Below, piece by piece: positions 22,501 to 31,378 of a stretch of 64,000 nt of DNA (position 1 is the stretch's first letter; every line of letters begins with the position of its first letter). The position numbers were made by a program, and so were the translations under genes. The stretch lies in contig NZ_CP059297.1 in assembly GCF_017795885.1 (NCBI RefSeq), positions 496,001 through 560,000 of the forward strand, read 5' to 3'. This DNA comes from Brevundimonas sp. AJA228-03 (lineage in GTDB: Bacteria > Pseudomonadota > Alphaproteobacteria > Caulobacterales > Caulobacteraceae). The notes under the pieces are model-generated. The model saw only the letters and a program-made list of their open reading frames with translations, made no database searches and was not told where the DNA came from.

Positions 22501-22819
22501 AACTAAATTGTTTGACTCAGCTAAAGCCAAATCAGGCCTAAGAAATTGGCGGTTTCGCCAGTTCGGCGAACGACGCTTAGCTCAGCAAACAGCATTGGAA
22601 GCCGAGGTTTAGCTCTAGAGAATTGAGCGGGTGTCTTCTTGAGGAGATGATTCGCGCAGCCAAGAAGTGTCAAAACTTGCTGTTCAGATGTTCGGGATCT
22701 TGAGGCGCGCGACTGGTTGAGGAGAGCTCGGCGCTATCAACCATCATGTCGAGCTGTGGTCAGGTCCAAAGGCCCCCGCGTCTCCACGGGGGCCTCCGGT
22801 CTTCTCGCCGCCGGGCGTT

Positions 22820-22894
22820 CCCGGCCCAAGGGTTGATGACGACCTTGATGCAGCCGTCGGTCTTTTCCTGGACCATCGTGCAGGCTTCCGGGCC
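22820..22894 (-). pseudogene. 3' remnant of a zinc-dependent alcohol dehydrogenase
   Basis: On the minus strand this segment encodes GPEACTMVQEKTDGCIKVVINP followed by WA. The 'KTDGCIKVVINP' pattern resembles the extreme C-terminus of medium-chain Zn-dependent alcohol dehydrogenases ('..KEDGCIKVVLKP'). The reading frame upstream is replaced by the composite repeat R3, so only about 25 codons survive. This is a short match made by eye and is only moderately secure. Confidence 0.4.
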
Positions 22895-22905
22895 GGCACC
22901 CCTGT

Positions 22906-23097
22906 CCCTTCTCCCCTTGCGGGTGGAGGAGGAGCGCAGCGCGATCCGACGACGGGTGGCAGCCGAAGGCTGACGGATGAGGGGGCGCACGGGAGGGGCC
23001 GGTGAGGGATCCGGCGGAGGACGCAGGTTCGACGTCTGAGTGACCCCTCATCCGACCTCGCTGCGCTCGGCCACCTTCTCCCGCAAGGGGAGAAGGG
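22906..23097. repeat. Composite inverted repeat, copy R3
   Basis: The left end 'cccttctccccttgcggg' and the right end 'ctcccgcaaggggagaaggg' are inverted. Internal blocks 'gacggatgaggg' and 'cccctcatccgacc' are also inverted. It sits between the dehydrogenase remnant and the DUF559 gene. A reading frame enters from its right end into the DUF559 gene. Confidence 0.85.
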
Positions 23098-23141
23098 CCG
23101 CTGATTCGACGTCCAGCGAACATTGTTCTATCTTTGTTCTC

Positions 23142-23492
23142 ATGACGCCGACGAACGCATGGTTGCAGTCGCGGGCGAAGGCGATGCGCCGCGCGCCGGT
23201 GCTGTACGAGCGGCGGATGTGGGCCCTGCTGCGGGACTGCTGCCTCGAAGGGCTGAAGTTCCAGCGGCAAAAGGTCATCGGCCGCTACATCGTCGACTTC
23301 GTCTGTTTCCGGCATCGGCTGATCGTCGAGGCCGACGGGCCGCAGCATGAGGACCCGGAGGCGGACGCCGCCCGCGATGCCTGGCTGGCGGCGCAGGGAT
23401 TTCGCGTCCTCCGCTTTCCCAACCGCCAGATCGAGAACCGCAGCCACGAGGTCATAGCCGCCATCCGCGCCGCCGCCGCACCTCAGACCTGA
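23142..23492 (+). CDS. DUF559 (Vsr-like endonuclease fold) protein
   Basis: This 116-aa protein belongs to the DUF559 family, which shares the very-short-patch-repair endonuclease fold. It contains 'LYERRMWALLRDCCLEGLKFQRQKVIGRYIVDFVCFRHRLIVEADGPQHED', with the D and E of 'VDFVC...LIVEADG' in the positions of the nuclease active site, and ends with 'QGFRVLRFPNRQIENRSHEVIAAI'. Activity is unproven. I chose the ATG at 23142 (MTPTNAWLQ). The start at 23040 would translate the end of repeat R3. Confidence 0.8.
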   Translation: MTPTNAWLQSRAKAMRRAPVLYERRMWALLRDCCLEGLKFQRQKVIGRYIVDFVCFRHRLIVEADGPQHEDPEADAARDAWLAAQGFRVLRFPNRQIENRSHEVIAAIRAAAAPQT

Positions 23493-24195
23493 GCGCATCG
23501 GACGGATTGAACTCGGAACGGGAGAGCGCGTGTCCGCTTCGCCGACCCGAACTGTCCGCGATCACCGTCAGAACCGCCGCGATTTCAACACCCGACCTGA
23601 AAACCGCCCCCCCGAACGCGCCCGCATCCAGAACCGGCTTATCATTCTGCCGTCCCGTCGCACGGGGAAGGCGTCCTGGGCCCAGGACCCGGACGCGCGG
23701 CGGGGTCGATCGCGGGTAATGCCGGGGCGAAACCCCGGGTCCGGCGGCGCACTGGGCGTCGTCGCCTGTCGTGGGCTGAGAGTCGGAGAAGGACGAATCG
23801 GGAAGAACCGAGACGCCGGGAAAGGTCCCCGGCGTTCCCGACACAAGACATCCTGCCCCCGAACGCTTGCGAAAACCGGTCGAGCGGAGCCACGGCGACC
23901 ACGCCGAAACTCATCTACAGGCGGCCGTCGGCGACGGCGTCCGCCACGGTCCCGGGCGCGATCGCCCTGGCTCCGCCGCTTCCCTGCCTCTCCCGGCCGT
24001 CTGGTCAGGGAGCGTCGATCCGCGCCTTGAGTTCCGGGTTGCAGGCCCCGACCCCGGCGTGGGGGCGGCGGCACCCCGGCCTTGAAACCGCCCGGTCTTG
24101 GCGAATTGATCAGTTTCGGTCAGTGTCCGCGGTCACGAGAACGGCGCAATCCGGCCCGGGTCGCCGCTCGGATATCGCTTTTGGGGAAGGCGAAG
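23493..24195. other. 700 bp without a recognisable gene
   Basis: Several overlapping frames stay open on both strands because the sequence is GC-rich. Their translations are low-complexity Arg/Pro/Gly and show no family motif or good ribosome site. The last ~100 bp should contain the promoter of the gene starting at 24196. It may be decayed coding sequence at the right border of the accessory stretch. Confidence 0.5.
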
Positions 24196-24885
24196 ATGGA
24201 ACACCGCAGGATTCGATCCGGTCGGGGGAATGCGGGCCGGGTCATCGCGTTCGCCATCGCCCTGGCCGCGACGTGGATCGCCGCCCCGGCCGGGTCGCAG
24301 ATCCGGTCGGGGCCTGGCGAACCCTTCGACCTCGACGCCGAAGCCCGCGCCATCGGCCAGCTCGTCACGGCCGCAGAGGTCGCGGACTGGGCGCGCGACC
24401 GGCGTGACGCCGAGGCCATGCTGGTGGCGTCCCGGATGATGGGCGAGATCCGCAATCGTTCCCAATCGGGCGATGCGCCGTTCCTGACCTCCGCCGTTCT
24501 GCTGCAGGAGGCCGAGACCCTGGCCGCGGACGATCCCGACATCCTCGAACGGGTCCGGCGCCAGCAATCGCCGAACAAGGGCGTGCGATCCTCGCCGTTC
24601 GGCCCCGGCCCCATCGTGCTGGTGCGTCGGCTGCGCGCGCGCGAGACCTACAGCTTCACCGTGGAGGCGCGTCGCGACGAGGTCCTGCGGGTGGCCGCCA
24701 TCGGCGACGGAGACACCAATATCGACCTGACGATCCGCGACGCCGAGGGCGTGGTCCTGTGCAACGACGGATCGCGGGATCACTATCCCGTCTGCACCCT
24801 GAACCATCCCCGGCCGGGCACGCTGAGGGTCGAGGTCGTCAATCGTGGCGGGGTCTGGTCGCGCGTCCAGATCCTGACGAACTGA
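24196..24885 (+). CDS. Secreted protein with PPC-like beta-sandwich
   Basis: This 229-aa protein starts with a signal peptide ('VIAFAIALAATWIAAPAGSQ'), so it is probably periplasmic. The middle (residues 45-120) is helical. The last ~85 residues, 'VRRLRARETYSFTVEARRDEVLRVAAIGDGDTNIDLTIRDAEG...CTLNHPRPGTLRVEVVNRGGVWSRVQILTN', look like a bacterial pre-peptidase C-terminal (PPC) beta-sandwich. Its function is unknown. The ATG at 24196 has 'gggaagg' 9-10 nt upstream; the frame from 24082 adds a basic stretch without a signal and is less likely. Confidence 0.75.
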   Translation: MEHRRIRSGRGNAGRVIAFAIALAATWIAAPAGSQIRSGPGEPFDLDAEARAIGQLVTAAEVADWARDRRDAEAMLVASRMMGEIRNRSQSGDAPFLTSAVLLQEAETLAADDPDILERVRRQQSPNKGVRSSPFGPGPIVLVRRLRARETYSFTVEARRDEVLRVAAIGDGDTNIDLTIRDAEGVVLCNDGSRDHYPVCTLNHPRPGTLRVEVVNRGGVWSRVQILTN

Positions 24886-24887
24886 CG

Positions 24888-25064
24888 TCAGGCCTGCTCG
24901 TCGGCATCGTCCGGGGAAGCGGCCCAGTCCGGGTGATCCACATCCTCGCCTCGCGCCCTGGCTTCCTTTTTGGCCAGCTTCGCGGCGGCCTTGCGCGCAG
25001 CCTTTTCGGCATCGGCCTTGTCCCGTTCCATGCGCTCGAATCCGTAGTTGGGTTTGCGGGCCAT
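24888..25064 (-). CDS. Small conserved basic protein (58 aa)
   Basis: A short gene of 58 codons: MARKPNYGFERMERDKADAE, then an Ala/Lys/Arg-rich helix 'KAARKAAAKLAKKEARARGED' and an acidic end 'DHPDWAASPDDADEQA'. Similar 'RKPNYGFER' proteins are common small hypotheticals in alphaproteobacteria. It is convergent with the PPC-like gene (2-nt gap). It lies 78 nt downstream of the GreA-like gene on the same strand. The longer frame covering this place (24839-25135) is in a different phase and has no family character. Function unknown. Confidence 0.65.
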   Translation of the reverse strand: MARKPNYGFERMERDKADAEKAARKAAAKLAKKEARARGEDVDHPDWAASPDDADEQA

Positions 25065-25142
25065 GGGAATCCTCTTCGGGCGCTGACGCGCGACCTGGGC
25101 GCCGGAGGGCGCGGTCCGGACAATGTGGGGCGCACCGGGCGT

Positions 25143-25619
25143 TCAGTCCACTGCGATGATGTCCACAGCCTGTCCGGCGACCACCGCCTCGTCCCCGACG
25201 CGCTTGCCGGTCAGGGCCCGGGCGAGGGGCGAGACATGACTGACCGAGCCGTTGGCGGGGTCCGCCTGGTCCTCGCCGACGATGCGCCAGGTCTGGGTGC
25301 GGCCGTCCTCGCGTTCGATGGTGACCGATCCACCGAACCGCACCCGGCCGTCGGCCTCGCTCTCGACGACCTGGGCACTGGCGCGCCGTGCGGACCAGTA
25401 GCGCAGATCGCGCGTCGCCCGGGCCATGGCCGTCCGGTCCGCCTCGATCGAGCCCGAGGCCTGGGCCGCGCCATAGGCCGCGCGGGCCTCGGCCAGGGCA
25501 TGCTCGATCGCCGCGAGGCCTTCGGGCGTCACCAGATTGGCGTGCGGCGAGATGGGGCGGTCGGGCAGATCGGCGGCCGTGGCCTCCAGATCCTCCTCGC
25601 GGGTGAAGGCGACGCTCAT
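25143..25619 (-). CDS. GreA/GreB family elongation factor-like protein
   Basis: This 158-aa protein matches GreA/GreB in length and layout. An N-terminal coiled-coil segment ('NLVTPEGLAAIEHALAEARAAYGAA') is followed by a C-terminal FKBP-like domain ('VRFGGSVTIEREDGRTQTWRIVGEDQADPANGSVSHVSPLARALTGKRVGDEAVV'). Gre factors rescue backtracked RNA polymerase; RNA-polymerase-binding relatives such as Rnk share this fold. The basic tip is not typical of canonical GreA, so this may be an accessory paralogue. The ATG at 25619 is the natural start. Confidence 0.75.
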   Translation of the reverse strand: MSVAFTREEDLEATAADLPDRPISPHANLVTPEGLAAIEHALAEARAAYGAAQASGSIEADRTAMARATRDLRYWSARRASAQVVESEADGRVRFGGSVTIEREDGRTQTWRIVGEDQADPANGSVSHVSPLARALTGKRVGDEAVVAGQAVDIIAVD

Positions 25620-25684
25620 GATCGTCCAAGTCTATGCGGGACACGGACGTTCCTCCGCAAGGCCTGACGGGCTAGAGGAGGCCC

Positions 25685-26920
25685 ATGACCGATCCCGCCG
25701 ACCCTGCCGTCCACGTCATCGGAGCCGGCCCAGCCGGGTTGATGGCGGCCGAGACCCTGGCGACGGGAGGGGCGAGGGTCGTGGTGCATGACCGGATGCC
25801 CTCGGTCGGCCGCAAATTCCTGATGGCCGGGCGCGGCGGGCTCAACCTGACCCACTCCGAGGACCAGGCCGCCTTTCTGGCCCGCTATGGCGCCGCCCGG
25901 CCCGCCGTCGCCGCCTGGCTGGATGCCTTTTCGCCCGATGATCTGATCGCCTGGGCCCATGGTCTGGATCAACCGACCTTCGTCGGGTCGAGCGGCCGCG
26001 TCTTTCCCCGCGCCATGAAGGCCTCGCCCCTGCTGCGGGCCTGGCTGGGGCGGCTGGCCGGGCTGGGCGTCGAGATCCGGACCCGGTCGCGCTGGGTCGG
26101 CTGGCGGGGGCCGGCGCTGGTGTTCGACACCCCGGAGGGCGAGCGGACCGAGCATCCGTCCGCGACGATCCTGGCCCTGGGCGGCGCCAGCTGGCCGCGA
26201 CTGGGCTCGGACGGGGTCTGGGCGTCTCTTCTCGAGCGCGAGGGCGTCGATGTCGCGCCTCTGGTTCCGGCCAATGCCGGCTTTGACGTCGCCTGGTCCG
26301 ACGTCCTGACCGACCGGTTCGCCGGGGCGGCCCTGAAGCCCGTCACCCTGACCTTCGACGGCCAGTCGGTGCGGGGCGAGGTCCTGCTGACGCGCTACGG
26401 GATCGAGGGCGGGGCGGTTTATGCCCTGTCAGCGGTCCTGCGGGACGCGATCGCGGCGGAGGGTTCCACCACGGTGACCCTCGATCTGCGCCCCGACCTG
26501 CCGGAAGCGACCCTGGCAGAGCGCCTCGCCCGGCCGCGCGGCAAGGACAGCATGACCAATCACCTGCGCAAGGCCGGGGGGCTGTCGCCCGCCGCCATCG
26601 CCGTGCTGCGCGAGATCGGCGACGTGCCCCCGGGGGTCGAAAAGCTGGCGAGGCGGATCAAGGCGGTACGGCTGAAGCTGACCGGGATCCAGGGTCTGGA
26701 CCGCTCGATTTCGACCGCGGGCGGCGTGGCTCTGGAGGGCCTCGATCCATCATTGATGCTGGGGACGCGGCCGGGGGTCTTCATCGCCGGCGAGATGCTC
26801 GACTGGGAAGCGCCCACGGGCGGCTATCTGCTGCAGGCCTGCCTGGCCTCCGGCGTCGTCGCGGCCCGGGGCGCCATGCAGTGGCGGGCAGTCCCCGGGC
26901 CGGATAAGACGCCCAAATGA
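25685..26920 (+). CDS. TIGR03862 family flavoprotein (BaiN/HI0933-like)
   Basis: This 411-aa FAD protein has the dinucleotide motif 'VIGAGPAGLMAAETLA' (residues 11-26) and the family signature 'SVGRKFLMAGRGGLNLTHSE' (about 42-61). It ends with 'GVFIAGEMLDWEAPTGGYLLQACLASGVVAARGA'. It belongs to the aminoacetone-oxidase-like/BaiN group; the specific TIGR03862 subgroup is inferred from the LNLTHSE form. The physiological substrate is unknown. The stop overlaps the next gene's ATG by 4 nt. Confidence 0.85.
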   Translation: MTDPADPAVHVIGAGPAGLMAAETLATGGARVVVHDRMPSVGRKFLMAGRGGLNLTHSEDQAAFLARYGAARPAVAAWLDAFSPDDLIAWAHGLDQPTFVGSSGRVFPRAMKASPLLRAWLGRLAGLGVEIRTRSRWVGWRGPALVFDTPEGERTEHPSATILALGGASWPRLGSDGVWASLLEREGVDVAPLVPANAGFDVAWSDVLTDRFAGAALKPVTLTFDGQSVRGEVLLTRYGIEGGAVYALSAVLRDAIAAEGSTTVTLDLRPDLPEATLAERLARPRGKDSMTNHLRKAGGLSPAAIAVLREIGDVPPGVEKLARRIKAVRLKLTGIQGLDRSISTAGGVALEGLDPSLMLGTRPGVFIAGEMLDWEAPTGGYLLQACLASGVVAARGAMQWRAVPGPDKTPK

Positions 26921-28065
26921 CCTCCATCGCGCCCGATATCTCCGGCCTGTGCCCGCCACGCTTCGCTGCGGTGAAGGACGCCTTCGCCCGGAACTTCACC
27001 GATGCGCCGGAAGGCCTGAACGAACAGGCGGCCCGCTTTTCGGTCGTGATCGCAGGCGAGACGGTCGTGGATCTGTGGGCCGGACCCGCGGACCCGCGGG
27101 CCGGAACGCCCTTCACGGACCGGACCCTGACCCCCGTCTTCTCGACCGGCAAGGCCATCATGGCGCTGCTGATGGCCTCGGCGGTCCAGCGCGGCAAGCT
27201 GGCCTATGAGCAAAGAGTCTCGGGCCTTTGGCCGGCGTTCGGAGCCCACGGCAAGGGTGAGGTCTCCGTCGCACAGATGCTGTCGCATCAGGATGGCCTG
27301 CCCGGGTTCGACGTCCCGGTCGACCCGGCCATCTGGTTCGATCAGCGGGCGGTGCTGGACCGGCTGGCGGCCCAGGCCCCGATGTGGCCGCCTGGAAGCG
27401 CCTCCGGCTATCATCCTGTCACGGTCGGCTATCTGGCCAATGAGGTCCACCGCCTCGCCGACGGCCGCAGCCTGGGTCAGGCCCTGCGCGAGGACTTCGC
27501 CGGGCCGTTCGGTCTCGACCTCTGGATCGGCCTGCCGGAGGCCGAGCACGACCGGGTCGCCGCGCTGCGGAAGCCCTCGGCCGCCCCCGGCCTGGGGCCG
27601 ATCGACGCGATCAAGACCGCCGCCTTTCTCGACCGGGGCTCCGCCCCCGGCGGGCGCGGCTCGGCCGAGTGGCGCACGATCGAGATTCCCTCGGCCAACC
27701 TGCATGGAACCGCGCTCGACCTCGCCCGTATCATGGGCCTCGTGGCCAATGGCGGGATGCTTGACGGCCAGACCGTCCTGTCCGCCGATGTCCTGGCCCA
27801 GGCCACGAAAGAGCGCATCCATGGCCAGGATCTGGTCCTGCCCTATGTCATCAGCTGGGCGGCGGGCCTGATGCGCAATACGGGCCTCAACATCTTCGGC
27901 CCGAACCCGGATGCGCTGGGTCACTGCGGCTGGGGCGGCAGCTGCGCCTTCGCCGATCCGGCGGCCAGGGTTTCGGCCGCCTATGTCATGACCCGCCAGT
28001 CGCCGCACCTGATCGGCGACCCCCGGGCTCAACGGTTGATCGACGCCCTCTATTCAGCCATTTGA
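26917..28065 (+). CDS. Serine hydrolase, EstB-like beta-lactamase family
   Basis: This 382-aa cytosolic protein has no signal peptide. The SxxK catalytic pair is S76-T-G-K79 ('PVFSTGKAIMALL'), with a conserved 'MLSHQDGLPG' block and Y165 in 'SGYHPVTVGYLANE'. 'LGHCGWGGSCAFADP' provides the third motif. This pattern fits EstB-type esterases of the beta-lactamase superfamily. It is translationally coupled to the flavoprotein (ATGA overlap) and distinct from the exported paralogue at 16144-17760. Confidence 0.85.
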   Translation: MTSIAPDISGLCPPRFAAVKDAFARNFTDAPEGLNEQAARFSVVIAGETVVDLWAGPADPRAGTPFTDRTLTPVFSTGKAIMALLMASAVQRGKLAYEQRVSGLWPAFGAHGKGEVSVAQMLSHQDGLPGFDVPVDPAIWFDQRAVLDRLAAQAPMWPPGSASGYHPVTVGYLANEVHRLADGRSLGQALREDFAGPFGLDLWIGLPEAEHDRVAALRKPSAAPGLGPIDAIKTAAFLDRGSAPGGRGSAEWRTIEIPSANLHGTALDLARIMGLVANGGMLDGQTVLSADVLAQATKERIHGQDLVLPYVISWAAGLMRNTGLNIFGPNPDALGHCGWGGSCAFADPAARVSAAYVMTRQSPHLIGDPRAQRLIDALYSAI

Positions 28066-28068
28066 GGG

Positions 28069-28998
28069 TCAGACCGGCTCGACCATCGCCAGTGCCCGCC
28101 GCGCCGCCCGGGCCCTGAACACAGCCGCTGCCGCGAACACACCGGCGCCCAGCCAGATGAACAGAAAGGAGACCGCCCTGAGCGGCGTGAACAGCTCGCC
28201 GGCCGCCAGACCGACACAGAACTGGAGTGTCGGGGCCAGAAACTGGATGAAGCCCATGGTCGACAGCGGCATGCGTCGGGCGGCCCAGGCGAACAGGGCC
28301 AGCGGCAGGACGGTGGCCGGCCCGTTCAGCAGGGCCCAGCCGAAGGCGAGCGGGCTGGCAAAGGCATGGCCCAGCCCGTGGGTCTGCAGCCAGACCACGA
28401 ACACCACGCCGAACGGCAGGAGCAGCAGGCATTCGATGAACAGGCCCGCCTGGGCCTCGACCGGGATCCGCTTCTTGATGACGCCATAGGCCGCAAAGCT
28501 GAGCGCCAGGGCGATCGAGATCCACGGTGGGCGCCCGAGGGCCAGGGCCTGGAACAGGACGCCGAGCGCCGCCAGCCCGATGGCGACCCAGCCCCAGCGG
28601 TCGATCTTCTCGCGGAACAGCCACAGCCCGATGATCATGTTGAGCAGGGGATTGATGTAGTAGCCGAGGCTGGCCTCGAGCGTGGCATGATGGGTCGTGG
28701 CCCAGACGTAGAGGCTCCAGTTGATGGCGATGAGCACTGTCGCCAGCGCCAGCCAGCCCAGCGTCCGGGGCTGGCCCAGCGCCGCGCGGACCTGCCCGGC
28801 ATGACCGGCCAGAAGGACCAGGCCCCCGGCGAACAGGACCGACCACAGGGCCCGGTGCGACAGGATTTCAGGCGCTGAGAAGCCCAGCGCCGCCTGCCCC
28901 ATGAACAGCAGGGGCATGAACCCCCACATGACATAGCAGCCCACGGCCGACAGGAAGGCGGCCCGGGTCGGGGCAGGCGTCGGCATCGGGGTGGCCAT
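28069..28998 (-). CDS. rarD: EamA family transporter RarD
   Basis: This 309-aa membrane protein has about ten hydrophobic segments and clear RarD hallmarks: 'GCYVMWGFMPLLF', 'EILSHRALWSVLF', 'NWSLYVWATTHHATLEASLGYYINPLLNMIIGLWLFREKI' and 'GFIQFLAPTLQF'. RarD proteins are inner-membrane drug/metabolite transporters of unresolved substrate. It converges with the EstB-like gene across a 3-nt gap. The start at 28998 is an ATG (MATPMPTPAPTRAAF). Confidence 0.92.
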   Translation of the reverse strand: MATPMPTPAPTRAAFLSAVGCYVMWGFMPLLFMGQAALGFSAPEILSHRALWSVLFAGGLVLLAGHAGQVRAALGQPRTLGWLALATVLIAINWSLYVWATTHHATLEASLGYYINPLLNMIIGLWLFREKIDRWGWVAIGLAALGVLFQALALGRPPWISIALALSFAAYGVIKKRIPVEAQAGLFIECLLLLPFGVVFVVWLQTHGLGHAFASPLAFGWALLNGPATVLPLALFAWAARRMPLSTMGFIQFLAPTLQFCVGLAAGELFTPLRAVSFLFIWLGAGVFAAAAVFRARAARRALAMVEPV

Positions 28999-29002
28999 GA
29001 CC

Positions 29003-30049
29003 CTAGACCGTCAGGGTGCGATACCCGCTTTTCGGCTTGATCGTGCCGGTCTCGTCCAGCAACTGGGCGATCTGGACCGCGTTCAGCGCCGCGCCCTTGC
29101 GCAGGTTGTCGGACACGACCCAGAACACCAGACCGTTCTCGACTGTATGGTCCTTGCGGATGCGGCTGACATAGACGGCGTGCTCGCCGGCCGCATCGAC
29201 AGGGGTGATGTAGCCGTCGTGCTCCTGCTTATCGATCACCTGGATGCCGGGAGCCTCGCGCAGGATGGCCCGGGCCTCATCGGGGCTGATGGGCCGCTCG
29301 AACTCGACCGTCACGGCCTCGGAGTGGCCGACGAAGACCGGCACGCGGACGCAGGTGACGGTCAGTTTGATCGCCGGATCCAGCATCTTGTGGGTCTCGT
29401 CCCACATCTTGGCCTCTTCATCGGTATAGCCGTCCTCGTTGAACGACCCGATGTAGGGGATGACATTGAAGGCGATCTGCTTGGGGAATTTCTTCGGCTT
29501 GGCGTCGCCCAGGCCATAGATGGCCTTGGTCTGGTTCCACAGCTCGTCCATGCCCTCCTTGCCGGCGCCCGACACGGACTGATAGGTCGAGACCACCACC
29601 CGCTTGGCCTTTGCCGCGTCGTGCAGGGGCTTCAGCGCCACCACCAGCTGGGCGGTCGAGCAATTGGGGTTGGCGATGATGTTCTTCTTCGTCGCCAGCT
29701 TGATGGCGTCCGGGTTCACCTCGGGCACGATCAGGGGCACGTCGGGGTCCTTGCGGAACGCCGAGGAGTTGTCGATCACCATCGGCCCCAGCTTGCCGAT
29801 CTTCTCGGACCATTCGCGCGAGACGTCGCCGCCCGCCGACATCAGGACGATGTCCACCTTCGAGAAGTCGAAGGTGTCGATGACCTCGCACCTGATGGTC
29901 TTCTCTCCCCAGGCGACCTCGATCCCCTTGGATTTTCGCGAGGCGACCGCGTGCATTTCATCGACTGGGAACTCCAGTTCCTCGAGGATGGTCAGCATCT
30001 CGCGCCCGACATTGCCGGTGGCGCCCACGATCGCGACGGAATAGCCCAT
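29003..30049 (-). CDS. asd: Aspartate-semialdehyde dehydrogenase
   Basis: Asd reduces aspartyl phosphate to the semialdehyde for lysine, threonine, methionine and diaminopimelate synthesis. The 348-aa product has the NADP motif 'VAIVGATGNVGREML' at residues 4-18 and the catalytic cysteine in 'IANPNCSTAQLVVALKPL'. 'YQSVSGAGKEGMDELWNQT' and the 'RVPVFVGHSEAVTVEFE' block with the acid-base histidine are also present. I chose the ATG at 30049 (MGYSVAIVG); the frame to 30175 adds 42 unrelated residues. The rarD gene starts 5 nt downstream on the same strand. Confidence 0.96.
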   Translation of the reverse strand: MGYSVAIVGATGNVGREMLTILEELEFPVDEMHAVASRKSKGIEVAWGEKTIRCEVIDTFDFSKVDIVLMSAGGDVSREWSEKIGKLGPMVIDNSSAFRKDPDVPLIVPEVNPDAIKLATKKNIIANPNCSTAQLVVALKPLHDAAKAKRVVVSTYQSVSGAGKEGMDELWNQTKAIYGLGDAKPKKFPKQIAFNVIPYIGSFNEDGYTDEEAKMWDETHKMLDPAIKLTVTCVRVPVFVGHSEAVTVEFERPISPDEARAILREAPGIQVIDKQEHDGYITPVDAAGEHAVYVSRIRKDHTVENGLVFWVVSDNLRKGAALNAVQIAQLLDETGTIKPKSGYRTLTV

Positions 30050-30215
30050 TCTGTGTAGTCCTTCGGACGCGCTGACGCTCGCGACGCGGTCGCTTGCTGC
30101 CTGGGCGCGGGATGGGGGGAGTTTCGAGGCAGGAACCTCGAACCTCGCATGTAGCCCTTCGCGTCTGCGAAGCAACGCTTTTCAGCGCCAGCCGGCACGG
30201 CTATGCCCCAGTTCC

Positions 30216-31322
30216 ATGCCCTCTCGCATTGCCCGTGCTTATGAAACCCGCCTGAAACAGGGCCTGCTCACCCGCGATCCGGCTCAGGTCGGTGCCGTCG
30301 CGGCCCTTTCGCGACTGGAGATCGACCTCGGCAAGCGCAGGCTGTTCGGCGGCGCGCCACAGGTCACCGGCGTCTACCTCTGGGGTCCGCCCGGCCGGGG
30401 CAAGTCCATCCTGATGGACCTGTTCTTTGCCGACGCGCCCGAGCCGCGAAAGACCCGCGCCCATTTCCACGCCTTCATGGCCCGGGTTCACGACCTGATC
30501 CGCCAGTGGCGCGAAGGCGACAGGGCCTCCCGCCAGAGGGTCTTTGGCACCCACAGGGGCGACGATCCGATCGAACCGGTCGCGGCCCTGATCGCGTCGG
30601 AGGCCCGACTGCTGTGCTTCGACGAACTCCAGGTCTCCGACATCGCCGACGCCATGATCCTGGGCCGCCTGTTCGACGCCCTGTTCCAGAAGAAGGTCGT
30701 CGTCTGCATCACCTCCAACCGCGCGCCGGACCAGCTCTACAGGGACGGGATCAACAGGCCGCTGTTCACGCCGTTCATCGACCGCATCGTCGAGCATTGC
30801 CAGGTTGTGGCGCTGGCGGGCGCTCGCGACTGGCGGCTGGACCGGATGAAGGCGTCGCGTGTCTGGTTCAACGGCGAGGACGGAGCGCGCCGGACGGGCT
30901 TCGAGCAGCTATGGGCCGATCTGCGTGGCGGCATGCCGGAATGCCCGGCCCATCTGGCCGTCCTCGGCCGCGACGTCGTCATCGCCCGCACGGCCGGAGG
31001 CCTGGCCCGCGCCACCTTCGACCAGCTGTGCGAGGCACCGCTGGGTCCCCAGGACTATCTGGCCATCGCCGAACGCTTCCATACGCTGTTCATCGAGGAC
31101 ATTCCCTTGCTGGGTCCGGACCGGCGTCAGGCGGCCCGCCGTTTCGTCACCCTGATCGACGCCCTGTATGAGGCGAGAACCCGGCTGGTCGCCATCGCCG
31201 TCGGCGCGCCCGAGCAGATCTATCCGGCGGGCGACGGGGCCTTCGAGTTCGAACGCACGGTGTCGCGCCTGAACGAGATGTCCAGCGTGTCCTGGCTGGA
31301 TCAGGCCCGGCCTCGGGAGTGA
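30216..31322 (+). CDS. zapE: Cell division protein ZapE (AFG1-like ATPase)
   Basis: This is a 368-aa AFG1/ZapE ATPase. Walker A is 'GVYLWGPPGRGKSILMDLFF' (about residue 52-71), and Walker B 'ARLLCFDELQVSDIADAMILGRLFDALF' is near residue 130. Sensor 'VVCITSNRAPDQLYRDGINR' and 'FIDRIVEHCQVVAL' follow. In E. coli ZapE associates with the Z-ring under stress; the mitochondrial homologue handles respiratory-chain proteins. Length and motifs are normal. It is divergent from asd. Confidence 0.93.
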   Translation: MPSRIARAYETRLKQGLLTRDPAQVGAVAALSRLEIDLGKRRLFGGAPQVTGVYLWGPPGRGKSILMDLFFADAPEPRKTRAHFHAFMARVHDLIRQWREGDRASRQRVFGTHRGDDPIEPVAALIASEARLLCFDELQVSDIADAMILGRLFDALFQKKVVVCITSNRAPDQLYRDGINRPLFTPFIDRIVEHCQVVALAGARDWRLDRMKASRVWFNGEDGARRTGFEQLWADLRGGMPECPAHLAVLGRDVVIARTAGGLARATFDQLCEAPLGPQDYLAIAERFHTLFIEDIPLLGPDRRQAARRFVTLIDALYEARTRLVAIAVGAPEQIYPAGDGAFEFERTVSRLNEMSSVSWLDQARPRE

Positions 31323-31378
31323 TGCCTTGGCATGGCCTCAAAGCCGCCTACGGTGATCCCATCAAACGGAAGACGCCC

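Noticed and set aside
22294..22560. tmRNA, 6S RNA, SRP RNA or RNase P RNA in the structured segment
   Set aside because: No tag-coding stretch, T-arm, SRP 'GGAAGGGAGCAGCC' loop or RNase P core could be found on either strand.
30060..30175. 42-codon N-terminal extension of asd
   Set aside because: The canonical Asd N-terminus (MGYSVAIVGATGNVG) starts at 30049; the extension is not protein-like.
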